DNA of 64,000 bases from Balaenoptera acutorostrata (GCF_949987535.1 NC_080075.1:58501636-58565635); one strand, 5' to 3'. Counted from the first letter of the stretch, positions 43,416 through 56,729 are shown. Program-made: numbers and translations. The notes: generated by a model not told the origin, from the letters alone.

Positions 43416-44116
43416 ATCATTAAAAATTCTACAAATAGCAAATGCCGGAGAGGGTGTGGAGAAAAGGGAACCCTCCTACACTGTTGGTAGAATGTAAATT
43501 GGTACAGCCACTATGGAAAACAGTATGGAGATTCCTTAAAAAACTCAACTCATAGAGTTGCCATATGATCCAGCAATCCCACTCCTGGGCGCATATCCAG
43601 AGAAAAGTATAATTTGAGAAGATACATGCACCCCAATGTTCATAGCAGCACTATTCATAATAGCCAAGACAGGGAAACAACCTAAAGTCCATCGACAGAT
43701 GAATGGTTAAAGCAGCTGTGGTACCTATATACCATGGAATACTATGCAGCCATAAAAAAAAGAATGAAATAATGCCATTTGCAGCAACATGGATGGACCT
43801 AGAGATTATCATACTAAGTGAAGTAAATCAGAAAGAGAAAGGCAAATACCATGTGATATCACTTATATGTGGAATCTAAAATATGACACAAACTTATTTA
43901 TAAAACAGAAACAGACTCACAGACATAGAAAACAAACTTATGGTTACCAAAGGGGAAAGAGAGTGGGGGAGGGATAAATTAGCATTTAGGGATTAGCAGA
44001 TACAAAGTACTATATATACAATAAACAACAAGGTCCTTATATATAGAACAGGGAACTATATTCAATATCCTGTAGTAAACCATAATGGAAAAGAATATGT
44101 AAAAAAGAAAAAAAAA
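43416..44116 (+). mobile_element. L1 3' end, artiodactyl/cetacean type
   Basis: ATGCCGGAGAGGGTGTGGAG, TATACCATGGAATACTATGC and GGAACTATATTCAATATCCT, ending in an A-rich tail at 44100-44116, show an L1 ORF2 end plus 3' UTR. It is better preserved than the other L1s here but truncated and broken. Confidence 0.93.
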
Positions 44117-45170
44117 GGAACTGTCATCAATCCTAGGGTCTGAGAAGGCCACTGAAGGCTCTGAAAAGGGAATTCTTTAAAATGGGGTCAAGGGGAGGCC
44201 CATCTGCCATGGGGTTGGGCTGGGGAGGGGAAGGAGGAAGCCTGTGGAGGAAACACTGCGAGCATGTGATGGGGTTATTGCTGAGTCCAGGTGATTGGGA
44301 GCTGGGAGTGGGGGAGTAGGGGGTTATCTAGGGAGTGTCAGGATCAATAGATGGTAACATGTTGTGTTCCGTTTTTAATCACCTGCAGGTACTAATGAGC
44401 CCCTTTTCTTGACTGCAAGCACATTTCCAGGTTAATAACTGGAGGGGGCCGCCTATTGTTTTTGCTGACCTAGCAGCCCTCCTTCCCCTCCCCCCACCCC
44501 AATAGGGCAACGCCATGTTATTGTAGATGCCAGTCCCTTTGTTCCCACACACGGAGTGGGGCAGGGGGAGGTTCCCAAACAAAGTGGAACCATGGAGAGT
44601 CCTTCCCTGAGATTTTGTTAACTTGGGATCAGAGAGGATATGAGTAAGTCCCTCTCTGGCAGAGGGAACATCAAGACATGAAATGCAGACCCGGCCAGCA
44701 GCTGCGCACCCCGTCACAGAGCAGAAGTCAGAGAATCAGGGGAAGAAGCTGATCCCAACAGAAGCAGAGCGGAGAGGCGAGTCCCTCTGAGGACCTCGGT
44801 CCTGCCCTTTGTGCTGTGGCTTAGTGATTCAGTTCTTCCCCTGATTGTAGGAGATATCCTGAATCCTTTGAAAAAACTCTTTTCCTAGAACTAGTTTGAG
44901 TTTCTATCACTTGCAAATGAAGAGAATTACCAACCAAATGCATCCTGGCAGCTTTCCTACCCGTCGTTTGTTGTGCTTTGGCTGTGTGCTAGGCGCCGGC
45001 TAAAGTGCATTACATCCGTTACTTCATATAATCCTCAGTTAGCTATGGGTACTATTATCTCCACTTTAGAGATGACAAAACTGGGGCTCCATTTCACTTA
45101 AATGGGGTGCCCCTCAGGCCTTGGGCCTGGTCCTCTTTGACTAGCATAGATTATTCTCTCCCAGGCAATC
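44117..45170. other. Unique intergenic sequence
   Basis: No gene is seen. The segment at 44360-44590 is repeat-free with an E-box (CACCTG), GGTTAATAAC and CCTATTGTTTTTGCTGACC, in the style of an enhancer. A reverse MIR core is at about 44985-45095. Confidence 0.5.
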
Positions 45171-45174
45171 TTGT

Positions 45175-46145
45175 TCATTCCCGTGTTAATTCCATTTCTA
45201 CAATTTCCAATTCTCCATCCTCTCTTTTAAACTCAAGTCTGGTATATCCAGCTGCCTACTTGATACAGGTATTTCAAACATAGATCTCTAAAACTAAACA
45301 TCTGCTATCCCCTCTCCCATCAAATCTGCCCCTCCCCTGGGGCTTCCTCTCTCAGTAACTAGTCCTACCCCTTCACCCAGTTTCCCAGGTCAGAAACTGA
45401 GAGTTATATTTGACACCATCTCCTTTGACCTCCATACCTACCCTATTACCAGTTCCTATTGTACCCACTCCCAAGCATGTCATGGCTCTGCCCACTTCTT
45501 TGCAGCTCTGCTCTCCCTAGTCCAACCACAATCCCTTCTCCCTCAGAAGACAGCCTGCTCCTTGGTCTCCCTGCATCCATTCCAAGCCATTATCCACTGA
45601 GCTGCTGGACATGTTTTTGAAAGTGCTCTGACCATATCCCTCACTCCTTAAAACTACTCAATGGTTCTAGTCCAAAGTCTTTCCCAAGGTCTATGTGGTC
45701 CCACCAGATCTAGCCCTTTCTATTCTTCAACCTCATCTTGAGTCTCTATTTTGTTCACTCACTATAGGCTCTCTTCAGTATGAGTACCAAACTCTTCTGA
45801 CCTCAGGGCCTTTGCACATGTTATTTCCACTGTCTGTACAGTATTCTCTCCCTCTTCCTCCCCAGCTCTTACTATTCATTCTTCGATATACTTCAGGTCC
45901 TGGCTTAAGCCTCAGAAATACCATCTCTTGAGCCCTCCATGAAATATCATCCTACAGCACCCTTCACTCTCTATAGCACTCAATAATTATGTTACTGGAT
46001 ATACATTTAATGTTTGTCTCCCTTGCTAGACTATGACTGAGGGCGGGGATTGGATCTGTCTTCTTCATTGTACCTGCAGCACCCTTTACAGTGTCAGGCA
46101 CAGAGCAGGTGCTCAGAAATATTTGCTGAATGAATGACTGAGTGA
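45175..46145 (+). mobile_element. L2 LINE 3' region
   Basis: GACCTCAGGGCCTTTGCACA, GCTAGACTATGACTGAGGGC, GGCACAGAGCAGGTGCTCAG and the terminal AAATATTTGCTGAATGAATG give a long L2 3' end of about 0.95 kb. Short open frames within it are remnants. Confidence 0.85.
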
Positions 46146-49100
46146 CAGAGGCTTGTGACCCAGGACTCACTGCTGGTGTTGGAGGAGACTGGACCTCAAC
46201 CCCAATCTCCTGGGCTCTGAAGTGCATTCTGTTAACTTCTGTGCAATATTGGCACCACTGGGGAAACCAGGAGGGAAGAGGCTGAGAAGCTGGCCTCAGG
46301 CCCTTGGACTCATCAGAAAGGATGCAGGAAGCAGGGGGGGAGGGGTACCAGTCTACTGCCAAATGGAGTCAGGCCGGAGGTAAGGAGATTCCCAGGTCTC
46401 GGGTGAGGACAGGGGATGGGGGTGGGGGCTAGAGGACACCCATCGATGGAGCTCTGATCCTGCCCCCAGCGACCCTACAGTAAGAGCTTTGTCTGTATCG
46501 CCTCATTTAATCCCCTGCCAGCCCTGCAAGGCGAGGGATTATTACCTCTTGTTACAGACAAGGAAATGGAGCTTTAGAGAGAGAGTTAGTAACTTGCCCA
46601 GAGTCTCCCAGCTCGTAAGGTCAGAACCAAGATTTGAATCTGGTACTTGAGCCTAAGAAGTCAGCTATTTGGGAAAATCGTCCAGAAAAGAAAATGGCAG
46701 GACAGGTCCCCCTGTTGGACTTCAGGGAGAGCTTGACACATCTTCCTCTATCACTTCACACCTGCGGGCTGTCCATTCCTGGGGATATTTTTTGAAATTC
46801 CAGAAGCTCTTGCAGGAAACCTGGGAGCCTCTCCATGCAGCCCCTCAGGTGGCCGGACCCTCCCAGGCTGGCGCCTACCTCCCTCGAGGATTTCCCCTGC
46901 ACAACTTCCATTTGAAAAGGAGCCTGGGGCCCCGCTGCCTACCTGCTGGGACCCATCAATGCCCTCAGCTCAGGGATGCAAAGTGAAGAAAGCCCGGCCC
47001 ACTGAGGGGAGTGAGGGCTGGTGGGGGATGGGGGACTGGGAAATCCCCTCAGAGCCTGGATTTGGATGTTGGGTTTATTTTTTAGCATTATTATAAACCT
47101 TTCCCACACCGCCATTTAACACCACTTATATAGAGAGAGCTCTTTAAAAAAAATTTGCATCAGATACAGCCCATTATAAATATGAATTCATCAATGCTCA
47201 GAACAACTCTGAGGTAGGTACTATTATCCTGACATTTTGTAGACGGCGGGGGTCGAAGCAGACAGGGTCGGTGACTTGCCCATGGCCACCCGCGGTAAGT
47301 GGCAGAGCTGGGATTTGAAGCCAGGCACCCGTCTCTGGATGCTGTGCTCTGAAATCCCTCCTCTCTGCAGGGGAACCTGTTGGGGGAGAGGGATCTCTCT
47401 GGTCTCGGGAGATAACGGGTCCCTTTTTTTTCTTACGCGCCCAGAGTTTGTTTACCTCGGTGAGCAAGTGGCCGCCCCAAACAAAGGGGATGCAGGCGGA
47501 GATAACCCAATCATTCCAGGCCTGCCTGGGCTGTTGGGAGGGCAGGGATTGAACCCAGCCTGCTTTGGGGCTGGACTTCGAGAAACTGCCAGGGCCTGGC
47601 CGCCTGCTGTTTGTTGCAAAACAATGAGTCAGCCAGGCTGGGAAGGGAGTGGGAAGGTGGGGGGATGGGGGTAGAGGGGCCCCCAGCCCTGCCTCTGGCC
47701 TTTTCCAGGGTGGGTTCTGCCCACTACCACCCTCCCAGCTCTTAGAAGTTTCACCAATTTCCTTTTTTCTTGTTTGGCTGAGTTAGGAAAAGTATTGAAA
47801 AATAGAAAGTGCCCTAGACAGGAAAACACTCTGAAAGCTGAAACCCGCCTGCTCAGGCCAACACCCCAGTGGGAGGTAGTCAGGGAGCCAGGAGTCCATC
47901 CCTGGCCTCCTTCCCGGGCACCGGCCCACGGTGGCACCTTAAGCCCTGGGCAGGAGAGAAGAGAACTTGGAAGTCCAGGGATGAGTGGTGACCAGTTCAA
48001 GGTCACAGCTGTGCTGATGTCCAGGAGGGTGGGGCAGATCTTGTGGGAAGGACTTGGGGGCCAGGTGACTGGAGGGGAAGAGCCCGGAAACAGAGACCTC
48101 CTTTTTTTCAGTTGGCCTTGCCAAGGGACCCTGCCCTTCCATCCTTATGTGGGGAGAGCCAATCACCAGGGGCATATCAGGGGGCAATTCTCTACTCTGG
48201 CCCTCACTGGATGAGCCAACGTGGTTGCCCCTGAGGGATCCCATTTGGCCACAAGCCACTCCATTCCTCTCCAGGCCCTGCCCCCTCCGCCTCTGGGCCC
48301 CTCCCTCCCACTTATCCAAGAAAGACAGTGCTTTCCCCTTGTTAGAATGGGACAGAGGGAATTGGCTCAAGGTCACAGAACAAATTCATTAATTTATTCA
48401 TCAAAACCTTGGGCTGCGGCTGAGCCAGACTTGGCAGAGGAGTGAGGCAGGGCACAGTGTCTTGGGAACCAGCTGCCTGAACCAAGAACTGCTCTGTAAT
48501 AGTGCATTGATCAAGACTTATCTGCCATGCTTGCAGCAGGGACATGGAGGTGGCTGACCCAACCTGAGAACCAGGGAAGACTTCCTGGAGGAGGCATAGA
48601 GCAGGGTCTTAAAGACTGAGTAGGAGTGTGTCAGGGCCAGGAATGGCAGAGGAGGGTGTTCTGGGCCAGGGAGAAATCAAATCCACCAGTTCCAGGACCA
48701 CTTTCTAAGCTCTACTCCCTGGTCTACAAGAATTACTGAGCTCCCACAATGGCACAACACAGCTGGGACCTGGGAGAGGAGGATACAGGGCAACTGTTAC
48801 ATGGTGCTTGCCTTCAAGAAGCTTCCTGGGCCAGTGGGAAGACACACAGTCCTCCTGGTAATGCTGAGGAATGCCAACAAGTGTTGAGGGCTCCACTGTG
48901 TATCTCTATGTGGGATACATCTCATTTAACCCTCGCCAAACTTCTACAAGTGGATAGTCTTAGCATCCCCATTTTACAGAGAGGAAACAGAGGCTTGGGA
49001 AGTATCGGTAACTTGTCCTGAGTTGCCAGCTGGTAAGGGGTGGAGCCAGAATCTAAACTCAGGGGCCTGACTGTGGAGCCTGAGCCCCCAACCACTGTGC

Positions 49101-50419
49101 TCACTCCAGTTGGAGGGAGAGAGGCAGCTGTCATAGACTTTATTTGGTGGGTAATGGGGAGCTGGCAAAGGCTTTGGAGGCGGGGAGGGCATGACATAAT
49201 CTGACCTGTGTTTTGGCACAATAGCTCCAGAGGCCACTTGGATGATGTATTTAAGGCACAAAGCAAAGGAGGATATTGCCTTAATGTTCAAGTGAGAAAG
49301 GATGAAGGCTGAGGGGTACCGGGGGCACTGAGGAAAAGGGATCGCTTACAGAGGTGGAAGGTGTGGCCTCAGCCCTGCCCTGGCCTCATCCTCAGGAGAG
49401 TAGTCTTTGCTTGACCTCCTCGGACCCTCTGCTGCCACTGAAGCCCAGACAGTGGCTGTTTGTCCAACAGACACAAACTGAAGGCCTGCTAAAGGCAGGC
49501 CTTGTCAGCCCTGGGAAACAAGAGGGAGCCCAGAATCCTGTGGTGCAGTGATCCTCAGTTAGCACCGTCACCTGTGCTGTTTCGCCCTCTAACCTCCCAC
49601 ATCTCCAAGAGAAGCCGACTTTCCATTTAGACACTTCTCTAATTGTTTAAGCACAATCCTTTCCCTGCCACCATCTCTCCCAGTTCCCCAGGAGATTCTG
49701 CGACTCTTACATTTGTCTTCTTACATTTCCCACGGGACAAAGTACAGTACTGAGTACAAAACTAAGTACTCATTTAGTACCTGCTGAGACTAATTAGTGT
49801 CAATGAGGAAAAACTATTCTCCAGCTAGAGTCTGACCTTAAACTCAGATCACAAATTCCTTAATCTATCCAAGCAGTTTTCAAAAGGTGCTTTTGGCCCC
49901 CGAGTCTCTGTCAAAGAGTGAAGCTGACCAACGGGCCAGTTCTGTGAGACCAAGTCCCTTGGTGAGGATGACACTGCTGAGCCTTTAAGGCCGCCACCCT
50001 GTATGCAGGGGGCAGATCTCTGAAGCTGTCAGTCATCCCAAATGAGCTTATCAGCACAAGACATCTGGAACTGCAAGCTGAACTAGGGAATGAATGGGAG
50101 GGCTCTGGCCAGGGTAAGGATGGGTGGGTGTCCTGCAGTACCATGAACTGAAGCCTACTCCAGACTTTGACTGTTGTGGCCGCTAAGGTATAGGCAAGCC
50201 TGACTCTGGGAAGAAAGGAACCCTGTGAGGTATCACTGCCCTCTAGAGACTTCAGTGCAGGTAGCTCAGAAGAGAGAAATGGGGCAGGGCCTGGGAGCCC
50301 TGAGTGGGAACTGACCATGGGAGGTGTTGGTTTGCGTTTTGTGGGGTGTGTGTGTTTATTTCCTTTTTGCCCTTCCTTAGGATTTACTAAAGCCCTCTGG
50401 GAAGTTTCAGCTGCCTCAG

Positions 50420-50420
<1 letters not shown>
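46146..50420. other. Unique intergenic sequence with MIRs
   Basis: Reverse MIRs are recognisable at about 46475-46645 (CCTCATTTAATCCCCTGCCA), 47170-47335 (AACTCTGAGGTAGGTACTAT) and 48895-49085 (CCCCATTTTACAGAGAGGAA). The part at 47430-47640 is motif-rich unique DNA. No gene is supported. Confidence 0.5.

Positions 50421-50476
<56 letters not shown>
50421..50476. repeat. (TG)28 microsatellite
   Basis: A pure run of 28 TG units, likely to vary in length between individuals. Confidence 0.97.
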
Positions 50477-50477
<1 letters not shown>

Positions 50478-51949
50478 TGAGGTGACAGGTGGGGGAAGGG
50501 TTGGATCAGGACCACGAGGTGGGGGATGCTAAAGCTTGGGTTTTCAAGAGGGGTGCTCTCTCTTCCCCTCCCACACCCTGTCCGGGTAGCCGGCCTAGGG
50601 CTGGACTGGAACTATTTCTTCCTTTTATTTCTGGCAAAAGCTACAGGAGGGAGTTCCCCTTCTCTGTTTGTTTTGATTCTGTTGTTTTCTTAAAGAGAGG
50701 AAGGAAAACCATCATCACTTTTTCGGTTTTGTGAACAAAGGCAGGCAGAGAGGATGTTCGCTGGGGCGGGGGATGTGGGCCTCACTTTCCCCCTCCCCCC
50801 CACCTCCCTTCAGCAGCTCCGGCCCCCATCCCCACCCTGCAGAACGTAGATCAGGCCCCACGGTGTGGGATCAAGTTTAGGTGCTGGCTCTGCCTTTTAA
50901 AAGCTTTTCACCTCTCTGAGGTGCATCTGTAAAAGTGGGAGTTGTCAGGTCTGCTTTACAGGATGGTTGAGGTTAAAAACAAAAGAAAATGCTAACCTGT
51001 AAAAACACGGTGACTGCTCCAGAAATGTCTTTCCTTTGCTTCCTTCCTTTGGGGAAGAGAGGGTGGTCTATCCCCTTGGCCCAGTTGTGTGGAGTAGGGG
51101 GAACTTCCCCACTGAAAGCCCCCTCCCATCTTCTTGCTAGTCCGTACGAAGCTGGCTTCTGCCGCAGCAGGACCTGCAATGCCAGCCTTAGGAAGAGGCT
51201 CTGAGAAGAAACAACAGGTAAGGCTGGGGCTCTTTCTTGCTGCCTGGAATTGTCCCCACTCTGTGGGAGAGAGGTGAAGCCCCTGAATTTCTCCCAGCCC
51301 CTTCATCCCTCAAGCTCCATGACCCACTGGATTGTATGCCCCAGGGTCCACCCCTGCAGCCCTGGGCAGGCTCCCTTCTTCGATGAGATGTTTGGGGCTG
51401 CCCTGACCAGACAGAAAGGGAGCCCCACCCTGCTTCTAGTACCCTTCCTGGGCCCCAGCTTGCTCTGAAACTTGGCCAGGTCATGCTACCTCTCAGGGCA
51501 TCGGTGTCTTAGTCTGTAAAGTGGTTTCTGAACTTTTTTTTAATACAAACACTCTTTTATAGAATCGAAACATTTTGCAGACCAGCTCCCTGCTTCACGT
51601 GATAGCAGTCATGCTTTAAAAATCCTATGGTTGAGAAAAAAATACAAATGACCATAAGCAAATATGCATTCAGTAACACTTTTAAATGAGTGTGGGTTTT
51701 ATTCAACAGCTTCTACATAAATCTGAAAATGTGTCCCCTTATGGGGAGATGTCAGCTTCTAGATGGTGCTGATACCTAAGGGAGTTTGAGGTCCCCACGG
51801 TGCCCTAGTCTCTGAGGGCACAGGTAGCCCGGGGATTGAACGGTTCTTCCTTGGCCCTCCTGGGGCTGACCCAGGGACTCAGGGACACCTTAACGGTCAG
51901 TCTCAGGCTCAGATACAGTTACAGAAGCCCAACAGTGATAAGAATGCAA
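50477..51949. other. Unique intergenic sequence
   Basis: Forward MIR traces lie near 50880-50985 and 51470-51530. No gene is supported. Confidence 0.5.
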
Positions 51950-52190
51950 ATAGTGTGGTGGCTTTTCTTCAACACTTGGATGCTGCCTGGGCTTGAATCC
52001 TCGCTCTGACACTGACCAGCTCTGTGACCTGGGCACATGGTACTTAACCTCTCTGGGCCCCAATTTTGTCATCTGTAAAAACGGGAGTGATGGTACTGGT
52101 GAGTTTCGTGAGGATTAAATGAGATCATGAATTCATGGACTTCCTTGACACAAGGCACACACAGTCGGTGTTTAATAAATGGTCCATTTT
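51950..52190 (+). mobile_element. MIR SINE, nearly full length
   Basis: GGGCTTGAATCCTCGCTCTG, CAGCTCTGTGACCTGGGCAC, GTGAGGATTAAATGAGATCA and the terminal GTCGGTGTTTAATAAATGGT give the full order of MIR domains. Confidence 0.8.
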
Positions 52191-52299
52191 ATAACACAAA
52201 TAAAAACAAACCCCCAAGTACCCCTGCTTGCCTTCTTGCAGTTGCTTATTGCCACCACGTGGGCTGGTGCTGACCCCTTCGGGAATGGTGGTCTGGACT

Positions 52300-52850
52300 T
52301 CCCCTCACCTGTCTTCCTCCGGGACAGAACTCGGAGCGCGCCCCTCCTGCGCTGTTCCCTGGCCGGCCCTTATCTCCCTGACGCCGGATTCCAGTCTCCC
52401 CTCCCCGTTGCTTGGCCAGGCCAGGCCCCCATGCCTCCTCCCCCCAGGCCCGGCCTCTGCTCTGGGGACCAGCGCGTTGGTTCCCAACCACATGAAGGGA
52501 AGGCACGCGGGAAAGCCATAAACTCAAAGGCTGAGTGAGAGGGATGTTTGTCAAAGCAGGACAGATCTGCGGCCAGGGACGCGGAGGGAGTGTGCCGGGA
52601 CTTGAGCGGAAGCGGGCATTTCGGGGGAGAGGGGATGAGCACCGGCGAGCTGGCATGGGCAGGGCAGGAAGGAGGCCCATTAACACTTGGGCCCGACCGC
52701 GCTTCCTCCGGCACCTCGGCCAGGGCGCACACAGGCGCGTTTGTCCCGCTTGCACTGTGGCGCTGTGTTCGCAGCAGCCCCTGCCCCCCAGGCCCAGGTG
52801 GGCGGTGTTGCCCGGGCACAAACGCCCTTTATGGATGGGCAGTGCCGGAG
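52300..52850. promoter_or_regulatory. Orphan CpG-rich patch
   Basis: CpG-dense sequence (GGGACGCGGAGGG, GAGCGGAAGCGGGC, CCGACCGCGCTTCCTCCGGC, GGCGCGTTTGTCCCG) lies about 40 kb from any recognised gene. Overlapping open frames of 120-190 codons on both strands reflect the composition. It could be a distal promoter or enhancer. Confidence 0.45.
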
Positions 52851-55800
52851 GAAGGCAGCACCTCCGTGGACAGTCACCACCCCCCAGAATTCAGCATCGG
52901 CCCTGGAGCCTTCGCCCTCCTGGCAATTGCGAGCACCCAGGGAGCCTGGTCACATGGGGCGGAGGGGCGGGGCTTTACCCCCACCGGCGTGGGGGGCCCC
53001 GTTCATGGGGGTAAATCCCAGGAGAAGCAGCCAGATTTGGAAAACCAGAGTCCCCCAGGTGACCCTTCCTTCCAGGGCCTGTGCTGGGGGATGGTCCCCT
53101 CACCCTGACTGCTGCCTTCTCCTGGGGCTGAGATGGGGGACTTTCCTCTCCTTGAGGGGTTCTAGGGGGAGGGCATTGCCCTGGTGAGACCTGAGGAGGC
53201 GAGGGAAAGCAGGCAGAGCCCAGTTATCCCGCATCACCCTCTCTCCCGCATCCTATGAAGAGTGGGTCTTAACCAAGCATCCAGGGACGACCTGAGCATC
53301 CCCTCCATGGAGCCCAATCCTTGTGAGCCTGGGACTGAATTCTGAGGGGCCCCCGGTGCTCTTGCTACGGCCAGTGGGCGACAGAAGTCACGCATCTCAC
53401 AGACAAGCCCTCCCGTCAGGCCCCACTGAACTTCCGTCCCCCATTCACACAGATCCTCAAGCCCCCCCTCCCCCTCCCCCAGGCCTTTGGCCCATTTAAT
53501 CCATTGACAGGTGCAGACCCGGTGCTGCCTGCCTGTCGGTGCCCCCTAGAGTTGGCCCAAGGACCTGCACCCCCGCCCCCAAAGGGAGGGTCCGATTGAA
53601 CCGGTTCTCTGGAGGCCGGGGAGGAGAGGAGGAAGGGAGCATGACTGCTGAGCTCTGCTCCCTGTGCCCATGACTCCGAGACTGAGGAGAAGAGGCCCAG
53701 CCTTCTGGGGTTTGCAGTCTAGCTGGGAACAGGGTCAGGTGGGGGGCTCATAGTGGGGGACAGACCCATGTGCTGGTGGAGGGGCGCCCTCCCTGCGGTG
53801 CCTGAACTGAGCCCTGCCTGGTCGTGGTGCCCTGTGTTCCTGGCATCCCTTCTCTCTACTGGGCTCTGCATGGTGGGTGGCCCCCGGGGGAGGGAGGGAG
53901 GGAGGGAGGGAGAGAGCAAGGCCCTGTCTTCACTCCTTTCCCTACCCCCTGAAGACCCCCTGTGAATGTGACACCTCTCAGACCACGGCCACCATCGCTG
54001 ACTCGGGTTTGCCTCCCACCCTCTGTCCAGGCTGAGGGAAATGTAAATGGAGGGAACATCACTGACCTTAGTCACAAACCCAGGTTATTTCACATCCTGC
54101 AGAGGCAGGGGCATGGCTGGGTGCCCAGGTACAGACACCCCCAACGCCCACACAGACACAGACAGAAACACTTCCTCCACCCCGACACCCACATCCTCCA
54201 CGACTCGGATATCCTTGCTGACACTCCTTGGGCACCCACGCCCTGCCCCTCTGGTACAGACACACAACACATACACCCGTGCCCGTCCCCTCAGCGATGA
54301 ACGCACAGAGCCCCCGCCCACGGAAACTTTGCTCCGACCACGACCTCGGAGGCCCGCATATGCCACAGCTCCCTTCACAAACACCCCCTCCTGATCTCAA
54401 CCACACAGATGAGCTCACAGATTCAGAGACTCAGCTCCTTAGAGGCTCTAGAACGCCTGTGTGCAGTTGCATACAGACCCACACTCCCAGATGCACACAT
54501 GCCCCAGGGCCCTGAGCCACGCCCCTCCCCTCCCTGCCAGCAGCTGGATGGAGGTCCCTTACTTCTAGTTCATGGATTCGGAAAGGTGCATGCGTGTGGT
54601 TGCGTGCGTGTGTGCGTGTGCGTGTGTGTGAGAAACAGAGAGAGAATCCGCAAAGTGTCGGGCAAGCAGAGTGGAGAGGAAGAGAAGGAAGGAAAAGCTC
54701 TGTGAGTCACTTCCAGCTGAACAATGCCACATCTCAGCCGCTGTGGCCAGGGGAAGGGCACGTTTGTCAACACAGCCAGAGCCTGGCTGTGGGATGGTCA
54801 AGGAGGTGGGGATCCCATCCAGAGAGACTTGCCCTTCCCCTGTCTGCACCTGGGGGCTGTGAACTCAGCATCCCACATGCCCCAACACCTGTGTTGTCTG
54901 CGAGGCACCTATCTCTAGGTGCTTTGGCTGTACTCCTCATCCCTGACCAAACAAAACTCCAGAGCCCTCTGTTTATCCTCACCATAATTCCTGAGGTCGG
55001 ACAGCCCCACCGCTCACAGCCCAGCCTACTGCTTCTGTCTCTAGGGTCCCTCGTTTGCCACCTGACTGCTCCCCGTGAACCCCTCCAGGCCTTTCTTCCG
55101 GCTGTGCCCGCTGCACACACGTCCCTTGCTCCTCCACACTCTTCCTCTCCATCCTTCAGGCTCCAGCTCCTTCCCTGAGCTCTTCCTGACCCAAACCATG
55201 GTTTCTAATCCTTGTTTTCTGGATAGTCAGAAAACTCTCCAGGGGGATAGTGGCTACTCCCTCCCCCCGCCCAGTTAGACTCTTTGCTCTAAAGGGCAGG
55301 CTCTAGAATTTCTTCTTCTGCCTCCACACCCCTCTCCCCCTTCCTCCCAGCAGGGCCCTGGAAACCAGCTAGTGGCCAGCAGCGTTTTGAGAGATGAACA
55401 GTAAAGGATGAGAAGGACAGAAAAGGCAAGGGGAGTTCTTCTTGGGCCTCTGCTCACTAGGTAACTGGTTTCCCTCTGGACCTGATTCTCCCCATCCTGC
55501 AGCTCACACAGGCTGGGGCAGCGAGGGAGGGAGGATTTCTCACCAGGCCCCACCCACACCACGGCCGGCCGGAGAGCAGAAGCAAGGCAGGGCCTTGTCT
55601 ACTGTGCACCACCTGGGACCCAGGCCTGTGCTGGCTTTGCGCGTGAGCTCGCTTACCCGACAATAACCTTATGACGGGGGTTGCTCATTGGCCTCAGTTT
55701 ACAGTTGAGGAAGCTGAGGCTTCGAGAGGCTAGATAGTTGCCCAGGTCACCCAGCTGGCAAGTGGCACAGCCCCAGAGCCTGTGTGCCCCCCATGGTACC

Positions 55801-56699
55801 ATCCTGCCCCTCAGCAGCATTGCCTCTTGTCCCCAGTTTGCCCGCTGACTCTCACTGGTCTCCGACTTTGAACTTTTGCTCTGCTTTGTCTGCCTGAAAC
55901 TCTGCTTGTTTCTGCCCCAAGCCTCACCCCTTTGCCTGACTGTGGCCCGTGGAGCAGAATGAAGTCCGCCTGTGGTTGAGGGCAATTCTAGTTGCTCCTT
56001 CTTATAGGGAGCTAGGCTTAGCACACACCTTTGGATGTGGAAGGCTTTTTAAAAATCTGGGTCAGAAGCTAGTTGGAGACCTGTCCTTCCTTCTCCTCGG
56101 CACCAACAGGGCTGTGCTCACTAGACGCTCCTCATCAGCCTGCAGCCTTCTTTCTGGCTCGCTGTTTCACACACTTACACAAATACACACACGTGTGCCA
56201 TAGCAGACTTGCCTTCAGAGCCTGCACAAGCCCCGTTGCAGACGATGATGGAAAAAACAGGTAATGGGCTCTGGGAAATGCACAGGGCAGACTCTCCTTG
56301 TGGTATAAACTCAAGTGTGTGATCCCAGCCCGCAGAGAGCATGTAATTATTTGGTCATAAATCACACTCCAACCCCAATGGTTGGAATCGCATTCCTTCC
56401 CGTGCTCCCTGCCGGACCCACAGTGTCTCAGCGTCGGATATGAAATATGGTTGTGATTTTCATGTCTAACCAAAGTCAAGGCTGATTCCTCAATGAGTGC
56501 AGTTTCACTGGAAGATAAAGACTGACCCAGATTCTTGTGTGTTGACGCTGTGGAGGAGAAGGAGTTTCCAGGAGAGGAGAGAGATGGGCACCCTTGGGAC
56601 GGGGGAGAGGTGGATTCTTTGCCAAGGGGGCTTTGGGTGGCCCAGCTGGCAGTGGCTGTTAGCACAGCTGGGGATGGACCTCACCCACCTTGTGTGGCC
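52851..56699. other. Unique intergenic sequence
   Basis: It contains a GGGA-repeat tract at 53886-53916, a CA/GT-rich part near 54130-54640 and a reverse MIR at 55650-55770. No gene is supported; the open frame at 54594-55178 (194 codons) starts in a GT repeat and lacks a domain. Confidence 0.5.
53886..53916. repeat. (GGGA)n tract
   Basis: About seven GGGA units, pure purine on the + strand. Confidence 0.9.
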
Positions 56700-56729
56700 T
56701 TCATGACATAGAGTTAGGAACACAAGCCT

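Noticed and set aside
52246..52821. 191-codon minus-strand open frame in a CpG patch
   Set aside because: Long frames exist in several frames and both strands here, as expected for GC-rich DNA; no protein family is recognised.
54594..55178. 194-codon open frame
   Set aside because: Begins inside a GT microsatellite and continues through ordinary unique DNA without any domain.
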